From an uncultured Alphaproteobacteria bacterium (GTDB taxonomy: Bacteria > Pseudomonadota > Alphaproteobacteria > RF32 > CAG-239): 42,050 nucleotides of DNA. Below are positions 17,975 to 26,222 of the stretch, piece after piece (position 1 is the first letter of the stretch; the number at the start of each line of letters is the position of its first letter). The stretch covers positions 1-42,050 of the forward strand of contig CALXWB010000011.1 of assembly GCA_944392225.1 (NCBI GenBank), in the 5' to 3' direction. The position numbers were made by a program, and so were the translations under genes. The notes below the pieces were generated by a model. The model worked only from the letters and a program-made list of their open reading frames with translations, ran no database searches and was not told the DNA's origin.

Positions 17975-17993
17975 ATTCCCGTAGAATACGATT

Positions 17994-20033
17994 TTACAGT
18001 TGACCGGTTTTAAGCAAGTTAAAGTACTTGTAGACGGAGCCGCCTTCGATATCCCAGCTAAAATCTTTACGCATGGCGGCAGCTTGCATACGTTTGATTT
18101 TTTCTGGTTTGGCAAAAAAGGTATTGATGGCATGGTTTAGGGTTTCGGTGTAGGCATTTTTGTTATTTTTCAGACGGCGCGCCGTGATGTTGTTGCCATA
18201 AACATGTTGTTTTTGCGCAAAAAAGACTTCGGTTCTGAAACCATCTACGTCGTCTTCAATAGTATCGACAAGGCCGCCGGTTGAAGTGGCAACAGGAAGT
18301 GCACCTTTGGCCATGGCTTCCATTTGGGTCAAGCCGCAAGGCTCAAAGCGCGAAGGCATCATATAAAAATCGGCCGCAAGCTGAATGGCATAAGCAAACT
18401 CATCTTTATAACCGCGGAAAACAAAAATGCGTTTGGCGGCAATCGGGTTAATTTCTGCCACATCATCTTTTAGTTTTGCAAGATTTTGTGTAAAATATTC
18501 TTTATCTCCGGCGCCACCCAAAACAAAGATGGGATATTCGCGATATGTATGATTTTCTAAAACATTCAAAATGGCTTTAGCGGCAATATCATATCCTTTT
18601 TGTTCCACCAAACGGCTGGTCATGCAAAACAGCGGTGTTTTTGCCACATCTTCAACCGATTTTTCAATATCGTTAAATTTATAAATATCAATCAAAGGAA
18701 TAACTTGGTCTTTATAAGCTTTATCTTTGGCAATTTTAGAGATAAGTTTGATAAATTCTACCTTGTTATGAAGTTTGACATCTAAGTTATTTTCATCAAA
18801 AAACTTAAAATCGGTTGTTTTGAAATAAGCATTAATGGATTCGATTTTATTTTTAAGCGGTGCAATCAGCTTTTTATCATAGCCGTTGACAATGCCATAA
18901 AAATTGCGGTGATCTTTTCTGATTTTCAAAACATCTCTAAAGTCGAGCCCGAGGCTGAGTTCTTTAGAGACTTCTTCCATATAGTTTTTGGAAACGGTCA
19001 CAACTCTGTCTGCCAAGAAAACATTACAAGCCGCTTGGTTATAACAATCAGAAATCACCAAACTGTTGATGGCTCTGGGGTTGCTGTTTTTAACGGTTTT
19101 AGCATTTTTGAAAACAACCGTTGCCAAATCTTCATACAAAGAGTTGAGGATTTTTGAGGTATTATCATAATCCCAACCTTGGTAGCCCAAATGGTGAGCA
19201 ATATGCACAATCGGAATGGATTTAAGCTGGCGTGCAACTTTTTCATCCATTCTGCCGGCATCAACCTGTGCAAGGGTAAAATACTTGGTCAGGCCGGAAA
19301 GAGCACCGCTGTGCCAATCATTGGCGAGCAAAACATTAGGCAGCTCAATCTCGCGGCAATTTTTGCATACAATAGCTTCAAGCAGCTCATAAACAGCCTT
19401 GGAGAAGAAAGCAAAACGCTCCACTTCGTTAACATTAAACTCATTTAAGACATAGCACCCGTCTTGGGCTGAAACATTTTTCGGGCTGGGATTAATGGAA
19501 AAGAAACGATCGCTGGACAAGAAAATATAATTGGTATTTTCATATTTTGCCAAATAAACATCAACGGCAAAACGGTTGAGCACGGCACGATTGCCAAAGA
19601 AAGGCACATGAATGGTCTTAATTTTTTTGACCTTAACGCTTTTGCCCTCTGCTCCGAGGTAGACATCGCCGTTGAGCTCGGCTTTTTTCTTGCCGGTGTT
19701 TCCGAGATACATCGGGGTAACAATGGTAAAAACATGGCCGTCATGACCAAAGGTATTGTTAAAAGCCTCGGGCAACTCGGAAGCCACCATGCCCAAACCG
19801 CCCCATTTCATAAAAGTTCCGGTTTCGGCCGAGACCATCCAAGCATTAAGCTTTTCAATATCGGGCCAAGAAAAACGCCCCAAGCATTGGCTGCGGGAAA
19901 CATTCTGAATCTCTTTGATTCGAGGATTGTTGGTAACAGAATAGTTAATTGAAAACTTTCTTTTTTTGTTAAAATCTTTATCCAAAAACTTATACTGCGC
20001 ATCAAAACCCGAGATGGCAAGATTTTTATTCAT
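17994..20033 (-). CDS. glgA: Glycogen/starch synthase (GT5 family), extended form
   Basis: GT5 synthases add glucose from ADP- or UDP-glucose to alpha-1,4-glucan. The 679-residue product has the N-terminal nucleotide-binding motif KWGGLGMVASELPEAF with K76, LANDWHSGAL, the MTSRLVEQKGYDI segment opening the second Rossmann domain, and SRFEPCGLTQMEAMAKGALPVATSTGGLVDT with E564. Bacterial GlgA is usually about 480 residues with KxGGL near residue 15. Here about 60 extra residues precede it and there are insertions between the domains (for example 385-460). No glgB, glgC or glgP is in the window, so substrate and pathway cannot be fixed. It is transcribed alone, divergently from grpE. Its stop codon touches repeat copy 1. 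Confidence 0.88.
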   Translation of the reverse strand: MNKNLAISGFDAQYKFLDKDFNKKRKFSINYSVTNNPRIKEIQNVSRSQCLGRFSWPDIEKLNAWMVSAETGTFMKWGGLGMVASELPEAFNNTFGHDGHVFTIVTPMYLGNTGKKKAELNGDVYLGAEGKSVKVKKIKTIHVPFFGNRAVLNRFAVDVYLAKYENTNYIFLSSDRFFSINPSPKNVSAQDGCYVLNEFNVNEVERFAFFSKAVYELLEAIVCKNCREIELPNVLLANDWHSGALSGLTKYFTLAQVDAGRMDEKVARQLKSIPIVHIAHHLGYQGWDYDNTSKILNSLYEDLATVVFKNAKTVKNSNPRAINSLVISDCYNQAACNVFLADRVVTVSKNYMEEVSKELSLGLDFRDVLKIRKDHRNFYGIVNGYDKKLIAPLKNKIESINAYFKTTDFKFFDENNLDVKLHNKVEFIKLISKIAKDKAYKDQVIPLIDIYKFNDIEKSVEDVAKTPLFCMTSRLVEQKGYDIAAKAILNVLENHTYREYPIFVLGGAGDKEYFTQNLAKLKDDVAEINPIAAKRIFVFRGYKDEFAYAIQLAADFYMMPSRFEPCGLTQMEAMAKGALPVATSTGGLVDTIEDDVDGFRTEVFFAQKQHVYGNNITARRLKNNKNAYTETLNHAINTFFAKPEKIKRMQAAAMRKDFSWDIEGGSVYKYFNLLKTGQL

Positions 20034-20102
20034 AACCCAACCTTTCTATATATTTTTTTTAATAATTAATTCCCGACAAACCGATAATTTGATTTTACAC
20101 TA

Positions 20103-20131
20103 TTGACTTGTGTAACAATTATCACTAGATA
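20103..20131 (+). promoter_or_regulatory. Candidate promoter of grpE
   Basis: TTGACT (20103-20108) and TAGATA (20126-20131) are 17 bases apart, about 45 bases before the start codon. No CIRCE element (the HrcA operator) is visible, and no clear sigma-32 consensus. Confidence 0.5.
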
Positions 20132-20175
20132 TTTTATATATAAATTCACAAAGATTATTTGTAAAGAGGAAACGC

Positions 20176-20796
20176 ATGAGCAAGGATAAAAATAACGAGA
20201 AAAAATCGGCAGAAAACAAAGAAAAAGACACAACATTTGATGTCAGCCAACATTCTGCCGAAAACAAGACAGATTTGGACGAAGAAGAGCTGGCTGCGGC
20301 AAATGCCGAAGCCGGAGATTATTCACAAATCGAAAAAGACAATATTGAGAGCCTGCGCCTGGAAAATGCACACCTCAAAGATGAATATTTACGCGCTTTG
20401 GCAGAGAGTGAAAACACCAAAAAACGTTGCGCGCAAGAGATTGAAAAAAACAACAAATATGCCATTTCATCTTTTGCCAAAAATTTGCTGACCGTGGCCG
20501 ACAATCTGCATCGCGCCATTGAAGCCGCCGCACAAAATACCGAAAGCTGCAAAGATCTGCTCAAAGGTGTTGAGATGACCGAAGCTGAGCTGATGAAAGT
20601 GTTTAACAAGCACGGCATCACCAAAATGGAAGTTATCGGCAAACATTTTGATCCCAATTTTCACCAAGTGATTCAAGAAGTTGAAGACAAAGAAAAGCCA
20701 AACGGCACCGTCATTGCCGAACTGCAAACCGGCTATATGATTAATGACCGCATCTTACGTGAAGCCATGGTTGTGGTTTCCAAAGGTGGGGAATAA
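20176..20796 (+). CDS. grpE: Nucleotide exchange factor GrpE
   Basis: GrpE releases ADP from DnaK in the Hsp70 cycle. The 206-residue product has an acidic disordered N-terminus (1-55), a long coiled coil (about 55-120, including SLRLENAHLKDEYLRALAESENTKKR), and the C-terminal beta domain with HFDPNFHQVIQEVED and the signature GYMINDRILREAMVVVSKGG. The start has a good AGAGGAAAC ribosome site. dnaK and dnaJ are not adjacent. It stands alone, ending at a strong terminator shared with ftsK. Confidence 0.96.
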   Translation: MSKDKNNEKKSAENKEKDTTFDVSQHSAENKTDLDEEELAAANAEAGDYSQIEKDNIESLRLENAHLKDEYLRALAESENTKKRCAQEIEKNNKYAISSFAKNLLTVADNLHRAIEAAAQNTESCKDLLKGVEMTEAELMKVFNKHGITKMEVIGKHFDPNFHQVIQEVEDKEKPNGTVIAELQTGYMINDRILREAMVVVSKGGE

Positions 20797-20817
20797 ATAC
20801 ATAAAATATACATACCC

Positions 20818-20849
20818 AAACCGCTGATTTTTTTATCAATCAGCGGTTT
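20818..20849. terminator. Bidirectional terminator between grpE and ftsK
   Basis: A 12-bp perfect stem (AAACCGCTGATT / AATCAGCGGTTT) with an 8-nt loop is followed by eight T on the plus strand and by an AT-rich tail on the minus strand. It serves converging grpE and ftsK. Confidence 0.9.
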
Positions 20850-20878
20850 TTTTTGTTGATAATTTGGTAGGTATTTTT

Positions 20879-23158
20879 CTACAAGACCTCGCGACGCCCC
20901 ACATGGTCAGCTGCCGAAATCACACCTTCTTCTTCCATACGTTCAATCAAAGATGCCGCGCGGTTGTAGCCGATACGCAATTTGCGTTGAACGTAAGAGG
21001 TTGAGGCTTTTTTATCATTGCGCACAATCTCCACGGCTTGAGCATACAAGTCTTCATCACTGCCGTCACCGCCCATTGAGGTTTTATCAAACACGGCAGA
21101 AGAAGATGAACTTTTTTCGTTAAGCTCTCCTTCGGTCACACCTTGCACATATTCCGGCTCTTTTTGCGATTTCAAAAATTCAACCACTTTTTCCACTTCG
21201 CTGTCTTTAACAAAACTACCATGCACACGCAAAGGTCTTTGTCCGGCCGGCATATAAAGCATATCGCCCATACCGAGGAGCTGCTCGGCACCCTGCTCTC
21301 CCAAAATGGTGCGGCTATCAATTTTTGAGGTAACCTGGAAGCTGATACGGGTTGGGAAGTTGGCCTTAATCGTGCCGGTGATAACATCCACGGACGGACG
21401 TTGGGTAGACATAATGAGGTGCAATCCGGCGGCACGTGCCATTTGCGCCAAACGCTGAATGGCAGCTTCCACCTCTTTACCGGCCACAAGCATCAAATCG
21501 GCCATTTCATCCACCACAATCACAATATAAGGCAGCGGGGTTAAATCCAAGTCTTGTTCTTCATAAATCGGTTGGCCGGTTTCTTTGTCAAAACCTGTTT
21601 GCACGGTGCGGGTCACTTTTTCGCCGCTGGCACGCAACTCTTGCAATTTTTGGTTATAGCCTACAATGTTGCGCACATTGAGCTTAGCCATGGCCCGATA
21701 ACGGTCTTCCATCTCGCGCACCGCCCATTTCAAACCGATAACCGCCTTGGCCGGGTCGGTAATCACCGGCGTGAGCAAATGCGGAATTCCGTTATACATG
21801 GAGAACTCAAGCATTTTCGGGTCAATCAAAATAAATTTGCACTCATCGGGACGCATTCTGTAAAGGAGCGACAAAATCATTGAGTTCACACCGACCGATT
21901 TACCGGAACCTGTTGTTCCGGCAACCAACAAGTGCGGCATTTTAGACAAGTCGGCATAAACATTGCGACCACCGATATCTTTACCCAACACCACATTGAG
22001 AATATTTTTGGATTCTTGAAACTCTTTATCTTCCAAAAGCTCTCTGAGCCATACGGTTTCGCGTTTGGCATTCGGCATCTCAATACCGATGGTGTTTGAC
22101 CCCGGCACCACGGCAATACGCACGGAAACAACAGACATAGAGCGGGCAATATCATCGGCCAAACCGATAACACGGGCGGTTTTTGTGCCGGGAGCCGGCT
22201 CTAACTCATACAAAGTGACCACCGGACCGGGCCGAACTTTGACGATTTTGCCGTTAACGCCAAATTCTTGCAATACGTTCTCCAAATCACGTGCAATGGA
22301 TTCAAGCTCTTTTTCATTAACCTGTCCGGCATTTTTGTCTTTAACCATGGAGAGCAAATTAACACTTGGTTTCTGATAACCGTCATCTGTTGTTTTGCTT
22401 TTGGCGGCCGACATTTTGGCAGCCATTTTTTCTTCAGCGGCAGAAGCTTCGGAAACTTTTGGTTCTTTTCTTTCTTTGCTTTTCTTAGATTTGACCACGC
22501 GTTGTTCAGCATTATCTCTTTTGAAATGATGTCCGAAATTAAATATGGCGCGGCAACAACCCCAAAGCAAAATGCCGAATTTTTTAACCGCCTGCCCAAA
22601 AGCAACAATCCAATTCAGCCAGTTTTTATAAGTAATACCAACGGCAAAATCAAAAGCCAAAATGCTCAAAAGCAACAAGAGCAAAGCAAAAATGAGCGTG
22701 CCATAAGCATAAACATAAATAGAATTAAAAATGGTCAACAAATAGCGAGAAAAAAACTTACCGACATTTCCGCCGATTTCACCCAAACCCCAAGTTTGCG
22801 GCACCAGGCTCAAAACCGTGGCAAAGCATACACTGCCGAAAAAGAAAGCAAAAACCCGGCTATATGGATTAATCACTTCGCGCAGACGCAAGAGATGATA
22901 TCCCCAGACCAACGGTGCAATCAAAAACAGCGGCAAAGCAAAGCCAAACCAAGACAAGCAAAAATCGGCACAAATTGCGCCAAAGCTACCTAAATAATTG
23001 CTGATTTCGCCGGAAGCCGTGTTAAAAGAAGAGTCTTGCGGATTAAAAAAGAAAACGCTGGCCAGCATAAAAGCAGAGAGCAAAAGCATAGCCAGGCCGA
23101 AAATTCTGATTCCCAATTTTGCGGCAAAATTTTTTTCTTTTTTCTTTTTTTTAGCCAT
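20879..23158 (-). CDS. ftsK: DNA translocase FtsK
   Basis: FtsK sits at the septum and pumps DNA so that dimeric chromosomes can be resolved by XerCD at dif. The 759-residue product has an N-terminal basic stretch, four predicted membrane segments in residues 20-185, a short charged linker (about 215-275), the RecA-like motor with Walker A GTTGSGKS (414-421) and IVIVVDEMADLMLVAGKEVE, and a C-terminal winged-helix gamma domain (DEDLYAQAVEIVRND to the end) that reads KOPS sites. The linker is short, as in other alphaproteobacteria. The start at 23158 is used; a GTG twelve bases upstream is an alternative. XerD is encoded 8 kb away. Confidence 0.96.
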   Translation of the reverse strand: MAKKKKKEKNFAAKLGIRIFGLAMLLLSAFMLASVFFFNPQDSSFNTASGEISNYLGSFGAICADFCLSWFGFALPLFLIAPLVWGYHLLRLREVINPYSRVFAFFFGSVCFATVLSLVPQTWGLGEIGGNVGKFFSRYLLTIFNSIYVYAYGTLIFALLLLLLSILAFDFAVGITYKNWLNWIVAFGQAVKKFGILLWGCCRAIFNFGHHFKRDNAEQRVVKSKKSKERKEPKVSEASAAEEKMAAKMSAAKSKTTDDGYQKPSVNLLSMVKDKNAGQVNEKELESIARDLENVLQEFGVNGKIVKVRPGPVVTLYELEPAPGTKTARVIGLADDIARSMSVVSVRIAVVPGSNTIGIEMPNAKRETVWLRELLEDKEFQESKNILNVVLGKDIGGRNVYADLSKMPHLLVAGTTGSGKSVGVNSMILSLLYRMRPDECKFILIDPKMLEFSMYNGIPHLLTPVITDPAKAVIGLKWAVREMEDRYRAMAKLNVRNIVGYNQKLQELRASGEKVTRTVQTGFDKETGQPIYEEQDLDLTPLPYIVIVVDEMADLMLVAGKEVEAAIQRLAQMARAAGLHLIMSTQRPSVDVITGTIKANFPTRISFQVTSKIDSRTILGEQGAEQLLGMGDMLYMPAGQRPLRVHGSFVKDSEVEKVVEFLKSQKEPEYVQGVTEGELNEKSSSSSAVFDKTSMGGDGSDEDLYAQAVEIVRNDKKASTSYVQRKLRIGYNRAASLIERMEEEGVISAADHVGRREVL

Positions 23159-23221
23159 AAGCAATATCACCCATAATTAAAAACTTTATAGGAACTATAA
23201 TACCAAATTCTCAAAATATTA

Positions 23222-23683
23222 TTAATATTCTAAAGAGCTATAATCAGGATTATGAGGCGCCTGCAAATATTTTGGGTCCGTCATTTTAATCATGATGACT
23301 CGTTTGATTTTGGCAATACGTGCTTTTTTATCCTCGGCCTTATAGGGTTCGGAATGATTATTCCAAACGGTTGTCGGCCAATCAGGATCACCTTTTTTGC
23401 GGCAAACAATATGCACATGGAGCTGCGGACACAAATTGCCGATAGCCGCAACATTGGTCTGATCATGCGGAAAGTTTTCAGCCATCACCTCTTCACAAAG
23501 GTCAATTTCGCGCATGAGCTGCAATCTGTCTTCCATACAAAGCCCGAGCATATTTTTGACATTATTGATTTTTGGCACCAAGATAATCCATGGATAAAAA
23601 GCATTATCTTCAAACAAAACTTTGCATAGTTTCAAGTCCATAACATAGTCTTTTTTGGCCAAAGCCGGAACAAGTTCAAACAT
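23222..23683 (-). CDS. HIT family protein (QxHxH variant)
   Basis: HIT proteins are nucleotide hydrolases or transferases acting on dinucleoside polyphosphates and AMP conjugates. The 153-residue product has a beta-rich N-terminal half (FYPWIILVPKINNV) and the motif PQLHVHIVCR, where the usual first His of HxHxH is Q87 while H89 and H91 remain. This Q form is common in the bacterial subfamily with the QLHVH sequence, so activity is still likely. The start at 23683 has a GAGGT site just upstream; an ATG five codons earlier lacks one. The extended C-terminus (YLQAPHNPDYSSLEY) is not part of the HIT core. It is probably a single-gene unit. Confidence 0.85.
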   Translation of the reverse strand: MFELVPALAKKDYVMDLKLCKVLFEDNAFYPWIILVPKINNVKNMLGLCMEDRLQLMREIDLCEEVMAENFPHDQTNVAAIGNLCPQLHVHIVCRKKGDPDWPTTVWNNHSEPYKAEDKKARIAKIKRVIMIKMTDPKYLQAPHNPDYSSLEY

Positions 23684-23799
23684 TTTAACCTCGCACATTC
23701 AACTTGTTTTTGTTATTAATATTAAGTGTTATAACGCCAATTAATTAATATGTAATTAACAGCCGGCGCCGATTCAAGTTTATAAAAGGCTTTAAAAGC

Positions 23800-23827
23800 T
23801 TGACTTTTTTCTTGTATCAGATAAAGC
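23800..23827 (+). promoter_or_regulatory. Possible promoter of fabD-fabG
   Basis: TTGACT at 23800-23805 is a good -35 box. The best -10 candidate at 16-base spacing, TAAAGC (23822-23827), is weak, so this is tentative. Confidence 0.3.
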
Positions 23828-23861
23828 TTTTTATTGATGTTAATAATAAGGAAGACAATGA

Positions 23862-24812
23862 ATGACTAGAGCTTTCGTGTTCCCCGGACAAGGATCTCAA
23901 TTTGTCGGTATGGGGAAAGAACTGGCTGAGAACTTTAAGTCAGCCAAAGAAGTTTTCGAAGAAGTCAATGAAGCCTTAAATCAAGACTTATTCAAAATAA
24001 TGATAGAAGGTCCGGAAGCGGATTTAACCATGACAGCCAATGCTCAACCGGCATTAATGGCTCATTCCATGGCCATTGTTCGTGTTCTGGAAAAAGATTT
24101 CGGTATCAGCCTCAAAGACAAGGCCGCTTTTGTTGCCGGACATTCTTTGGGCGAATATTCTGCCGCCTGCGCTGCCGGTGTTTTCTCTTTAACAGACACG
24201 GCAAAACTGTTGCGCACCCGTGGTGATGCCATGCAAAAAGCCGTTCCACTCGGTGTTGGCGGTATGGCTGCCGTCATCGGTTTGAGTGCAGAAAAAGTCC
24301 ACGAATTGGCTAAAGCTTGTGCCGATGAGAACAATGTTTGTGTTTGCGCCAATGACAACTCGGATGGGCAAATTGTCATCTCCGGGCATATGGGAGCCAT
24401 TGACAAAGCGGTTGAAATTGCCGGCCCTGAGTTTGGCGCCAAACGTTGCTTAAAACTTCCCGTCAGTGCCCCGTTCCACAGCCCGTTGATGAAACCGGCT
24501 GCCGAGGTTATGGCCAAGGCCTTGCATGAAGTCAACGCACATGATGCCGAAATTCCGCTGATTGCCAATGTTTTGGCTACAGCCATCAGCAAAAAAGAAG
24601 AAATCATTCAGCACTTGATAGAACAAGTCACCGGCTCGGTTCGCTGGAGAGAGAGTGTTGGTTATATGAAAGCAAAAGGCGTAACCGATGTTGTTGAACT
24701 CGGTGCCGGAAAAGTTTTGTCAGGTCTGGTAAGAAGATGCGACAAAGAAATCAATGCAATTTCGGTTGGTTCAGCTGCCGAAATTGAAGAATTGGCTAAA
24801 AGTTTAATTTAA
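23862..24812 (+). CDS. fabD: Malonyl-CoA:ACP transacylase
   Basis: FabD loads malonyl groups from CoA onto acyl carrier protein for fatty acid synthesis. The 316-residue product has FPGQGSQFVGMG at the start, the nucleophile motif GHSLGE with S95, RGDAMQKAVPLGVGGMAAV, and APFHSPLM with the catalytic His near 205. The ATG at 23862 follows AAGGAAG by eight bases. A second ATG at 23858 is in another frame and reads only three codons before TAG. It is followed 15 bases later by fabG. acpP and fabF, often next, are not here. Confidence 0.96.
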   Translation: MTRAFVFPGQGSQFVGMGKELAENFKSAKEVFEEVNEALNQDLFKIMIEGPEADLTMTANAQPALMAHSMAIVRVLEKDFGISLKDKAAFVAGHSLGEYSAACAAGVFSLTDTAKLLRTRGDAMQKAVPLGVGGMAAVIGLSAEKVHELAKACADENNVCVCANDNSDGQIVISGHMGAIDKAVEIAGPEFGAKRCLKLPVSAPFHSPLMKPAAEVMAKALHEVNAHDAEIPLIANVLATAISKKEEIIQHLIEQVTGSVRWRESVGYMKAKGVTDVVELGAGKVLSGLVRRCDKEINAISVGSAAEIEELAKSLI

Positions 24813-24827
24813 TTAAGGAAAATAAAC

Positions 24828-25565
24828 ATGTTTGAATTACACGATAAAGTAGCTTTGATCACGGGTGCTGCCGGTGGTTTAGGCGACAAAATTGCCCGCA
24901 CATTGCACAAACAAGGAGCCACTTTGGCCTTGACTGATATGCGTGAAGAACCCATGCTCAAACTCAAAGCAGAATTGGGCGACCGCGTAGAAGTTTTCAC
25001 AGCCAACCTGACCAATGCCGAAGATGTTAAAAACTTGGTTTCCAATGTTGAAGCCAAATTGGGCCGCATTGATATTTTGGTCAACAACGCCGGTTTGACC
25101 AGAGATAATTTGTTTATCCGCATGAGTGATGAAGATTGGCAATTGGTTTTGGATGTTAACCTTTCTGCCGGTTTCAAATTGGCAAAAGCTGCTGTTCGCG
25201 GCATGATGAAGCGCCGTTTCGGCCGCATCATCGGTATTGCCTCTGTTGTCGGTGTCACAGGCAACGCCGGCCAAGCCAACTATTCTGCTTCCAAAGCCGG
25301 TATGATTGCCATGAACAAATGCTTGGCACAAGAAGTCGGTTCACGCGGCATCACCGTCAACTCCATTGCTCCTGGTTTCATCCGCACCCCGATGACAGAT
25401 GTTTTGCCGGATGATGTTAAAGCCGCTTTGCTCGCCAAAATTCCTGAAGCAAAACTCGGAGAAGCACAAGACATTGCCAATGTTGTTGCTTTCTTGGCAT
25501 CTGATGAAGCACAATACATCACAGGTCAAACTATCAACATCAATGGTGGTATGGCCATGATTTAA
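24828..25565 (+). CDS. fabG: 3-oxoacyl-ACP reductase
   Basis: FabG reduces 3-oxoacyl-ACP with NADPH in each round of fatty acid elongation. The 245-residue short-chain dehydrogenase has the cofactor motif TGAAGGLG (12-19), NNAG at 86-89, the catalytic S139, Y152 and K156 (YSASK), PGFIRTPMTD and the ITGQTININGGMAM end. The neighbour fabD and the sequence identify it as FabG and not a specialised dehydrogenase. It ends at the terminator at 25591-25620. Confidence 0.95.
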   Translation: MFELHDKVALITGAAGGLGDKIARTLHKQGATLALTDMREEPMLKLKAELGDRVEVFTANLTNAEDVKNLVSNVEAKLGRIDILVNNAGLTRDNLFIRMSDEDWQLVLDVNLSAGFKLAKAAVRGMMKRRFGRIIGIASVVGVTGNAGQANYSASKAGMIAMNKCLAQEVGSRGITVNSIAPGFIRTPMTDVLPDDVKAALLAKIPEAKLGEAQDIANVVAFLASDEAQYITGQTININGGMAMI

Positions 25566-25590
25566 GGTTTTCAAGCCTTATACAACAAAA

Positions 25591-25620
25591 AAGCACTTGC
25601 TCATAAAAGAACAAGTGCTT
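25591..25620. terminator. Bidirectional terminator between fabG and the GNAT gene
   Basis: A 9-bp stem AAGCACTTG/CAAGTGCTT has a 12-nt loop, an A run before it and seven T after it. A smaller hairpin, TAAGG/CCTTA, lies just upstream (25564-25581). Confidence 0.85.
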
Positions 25621-25623
25621 TTT

Positions 25624-26124
25624 TTAAGCTTTAGAAAAAAAGAAACATTCTTCTTGCAGCAAAAAACCGGTATCAACTTGCTGTTTTTCAAATTCGGGTT
25701 TAAGCCTTCCGCCATGCTTAAGATAAAACTTTTTAGCTTTTTTGTTACCTTTAAGGGCAAAGAGATAAAAATCATCGGCGACAGCCTCGGCAAAAGCATT
25801 CAAGAGAGCCGAACCATAACCTTTTCCCTGGGCTAAAGGAGCAACATACAGAGCATAAAGTTCTTTTTTCTGTTTGATTCTCTCATCTCTGCCGACACCA
25901 CCCCAAACATATCCCGTCACGATTCTCTTATCATCTTCTGCCACCAAAATAATGTTTTTTCTTTCTTTAATGCGATTCTCCATACGCAAAACTCTGTCTT
26001 GAGAAAAATGTCTTTTTTGCAAAATTTCATCAGGAATCAGATTCGCATAAGCAATTTGCCAAGCCTCGCAATTAATTTTTACCAAAGAAGCCGCATCAAA
26101 AACCTCTGCATAACGTATTTTCAT
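25624..26124 (-). CDS. GNAT family N-acetyltransferase
   Basis: GNAT enzymes transfer acetyl from acetyl-CoA to amines. The 166-residue product has the N-terminal strand IRYAEVFDAASLVKINCEAWQ, ELYALYVAPLAQGKGYGSALL containing the acetyl-CoA pyrophosphate-binding QGKGYG, and KGNKKAKKFYLKHGG near the end. The start at 26124 has GAGGA seven bases upstream; a start ten codons earlier lacks a site. The substrate cannot be told. It is a single-gene unit ending at the shared terminator. Confidence 0.88.
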   Translation of the reverse strand: MKIRYAEVFDAASLVKINCEAWQIAYANLIPDEILQKRHFSQDRVLRMENRIKERKNIILVAEDDKRIVTGYVWGGVGRDERIKQKKELYALYVAPLAQGKGYGSALLNAFAEAVADDFYLFALKGNKKAKKFYLKHGGRLKPEFEKQQVDTGFLLQEECFFFSKA

Positions 26125-26222
26125 TCTTGATTCCTCAAAAAAAGATTGATTCATTTATAAATAAAGGTATGTTACTAAACATAAAAACATAAAATGGTAT
26201 AAAAAACATAAATATCGGCGGC

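Larger units (their letters stand above)
17600..17993 (+). repeat. Dispersed repeat, copy 1 (between rph and glgA)
   Basis: Most of this gene-free stretch matches the sequence at 33102-33396. Shared blocks are GGAGCGAGAAAAATCCTA, GACGACGCTAAA(C/T)TGCTCTAGTT, two ATGTAC-N6-GTACAT hairpins (17798-17815 and 17924-17941) and the end TCTGTATTAGATTCCCGT (17965-17982). The first hairpin is lengthened by GAAAAATCC/GGATTTTTC (17787-17824). A diverged earlier unit shows as GCAAAATCTGGATTAGATTC (17607-17626). Between the two there is a separate segment (17662 to about 17750) not found in copy 2. The copy ends directly at the glgA stop codon. The orientation given is that of the reading frame discussed for 17702-17974. 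Confidence 0.85.
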
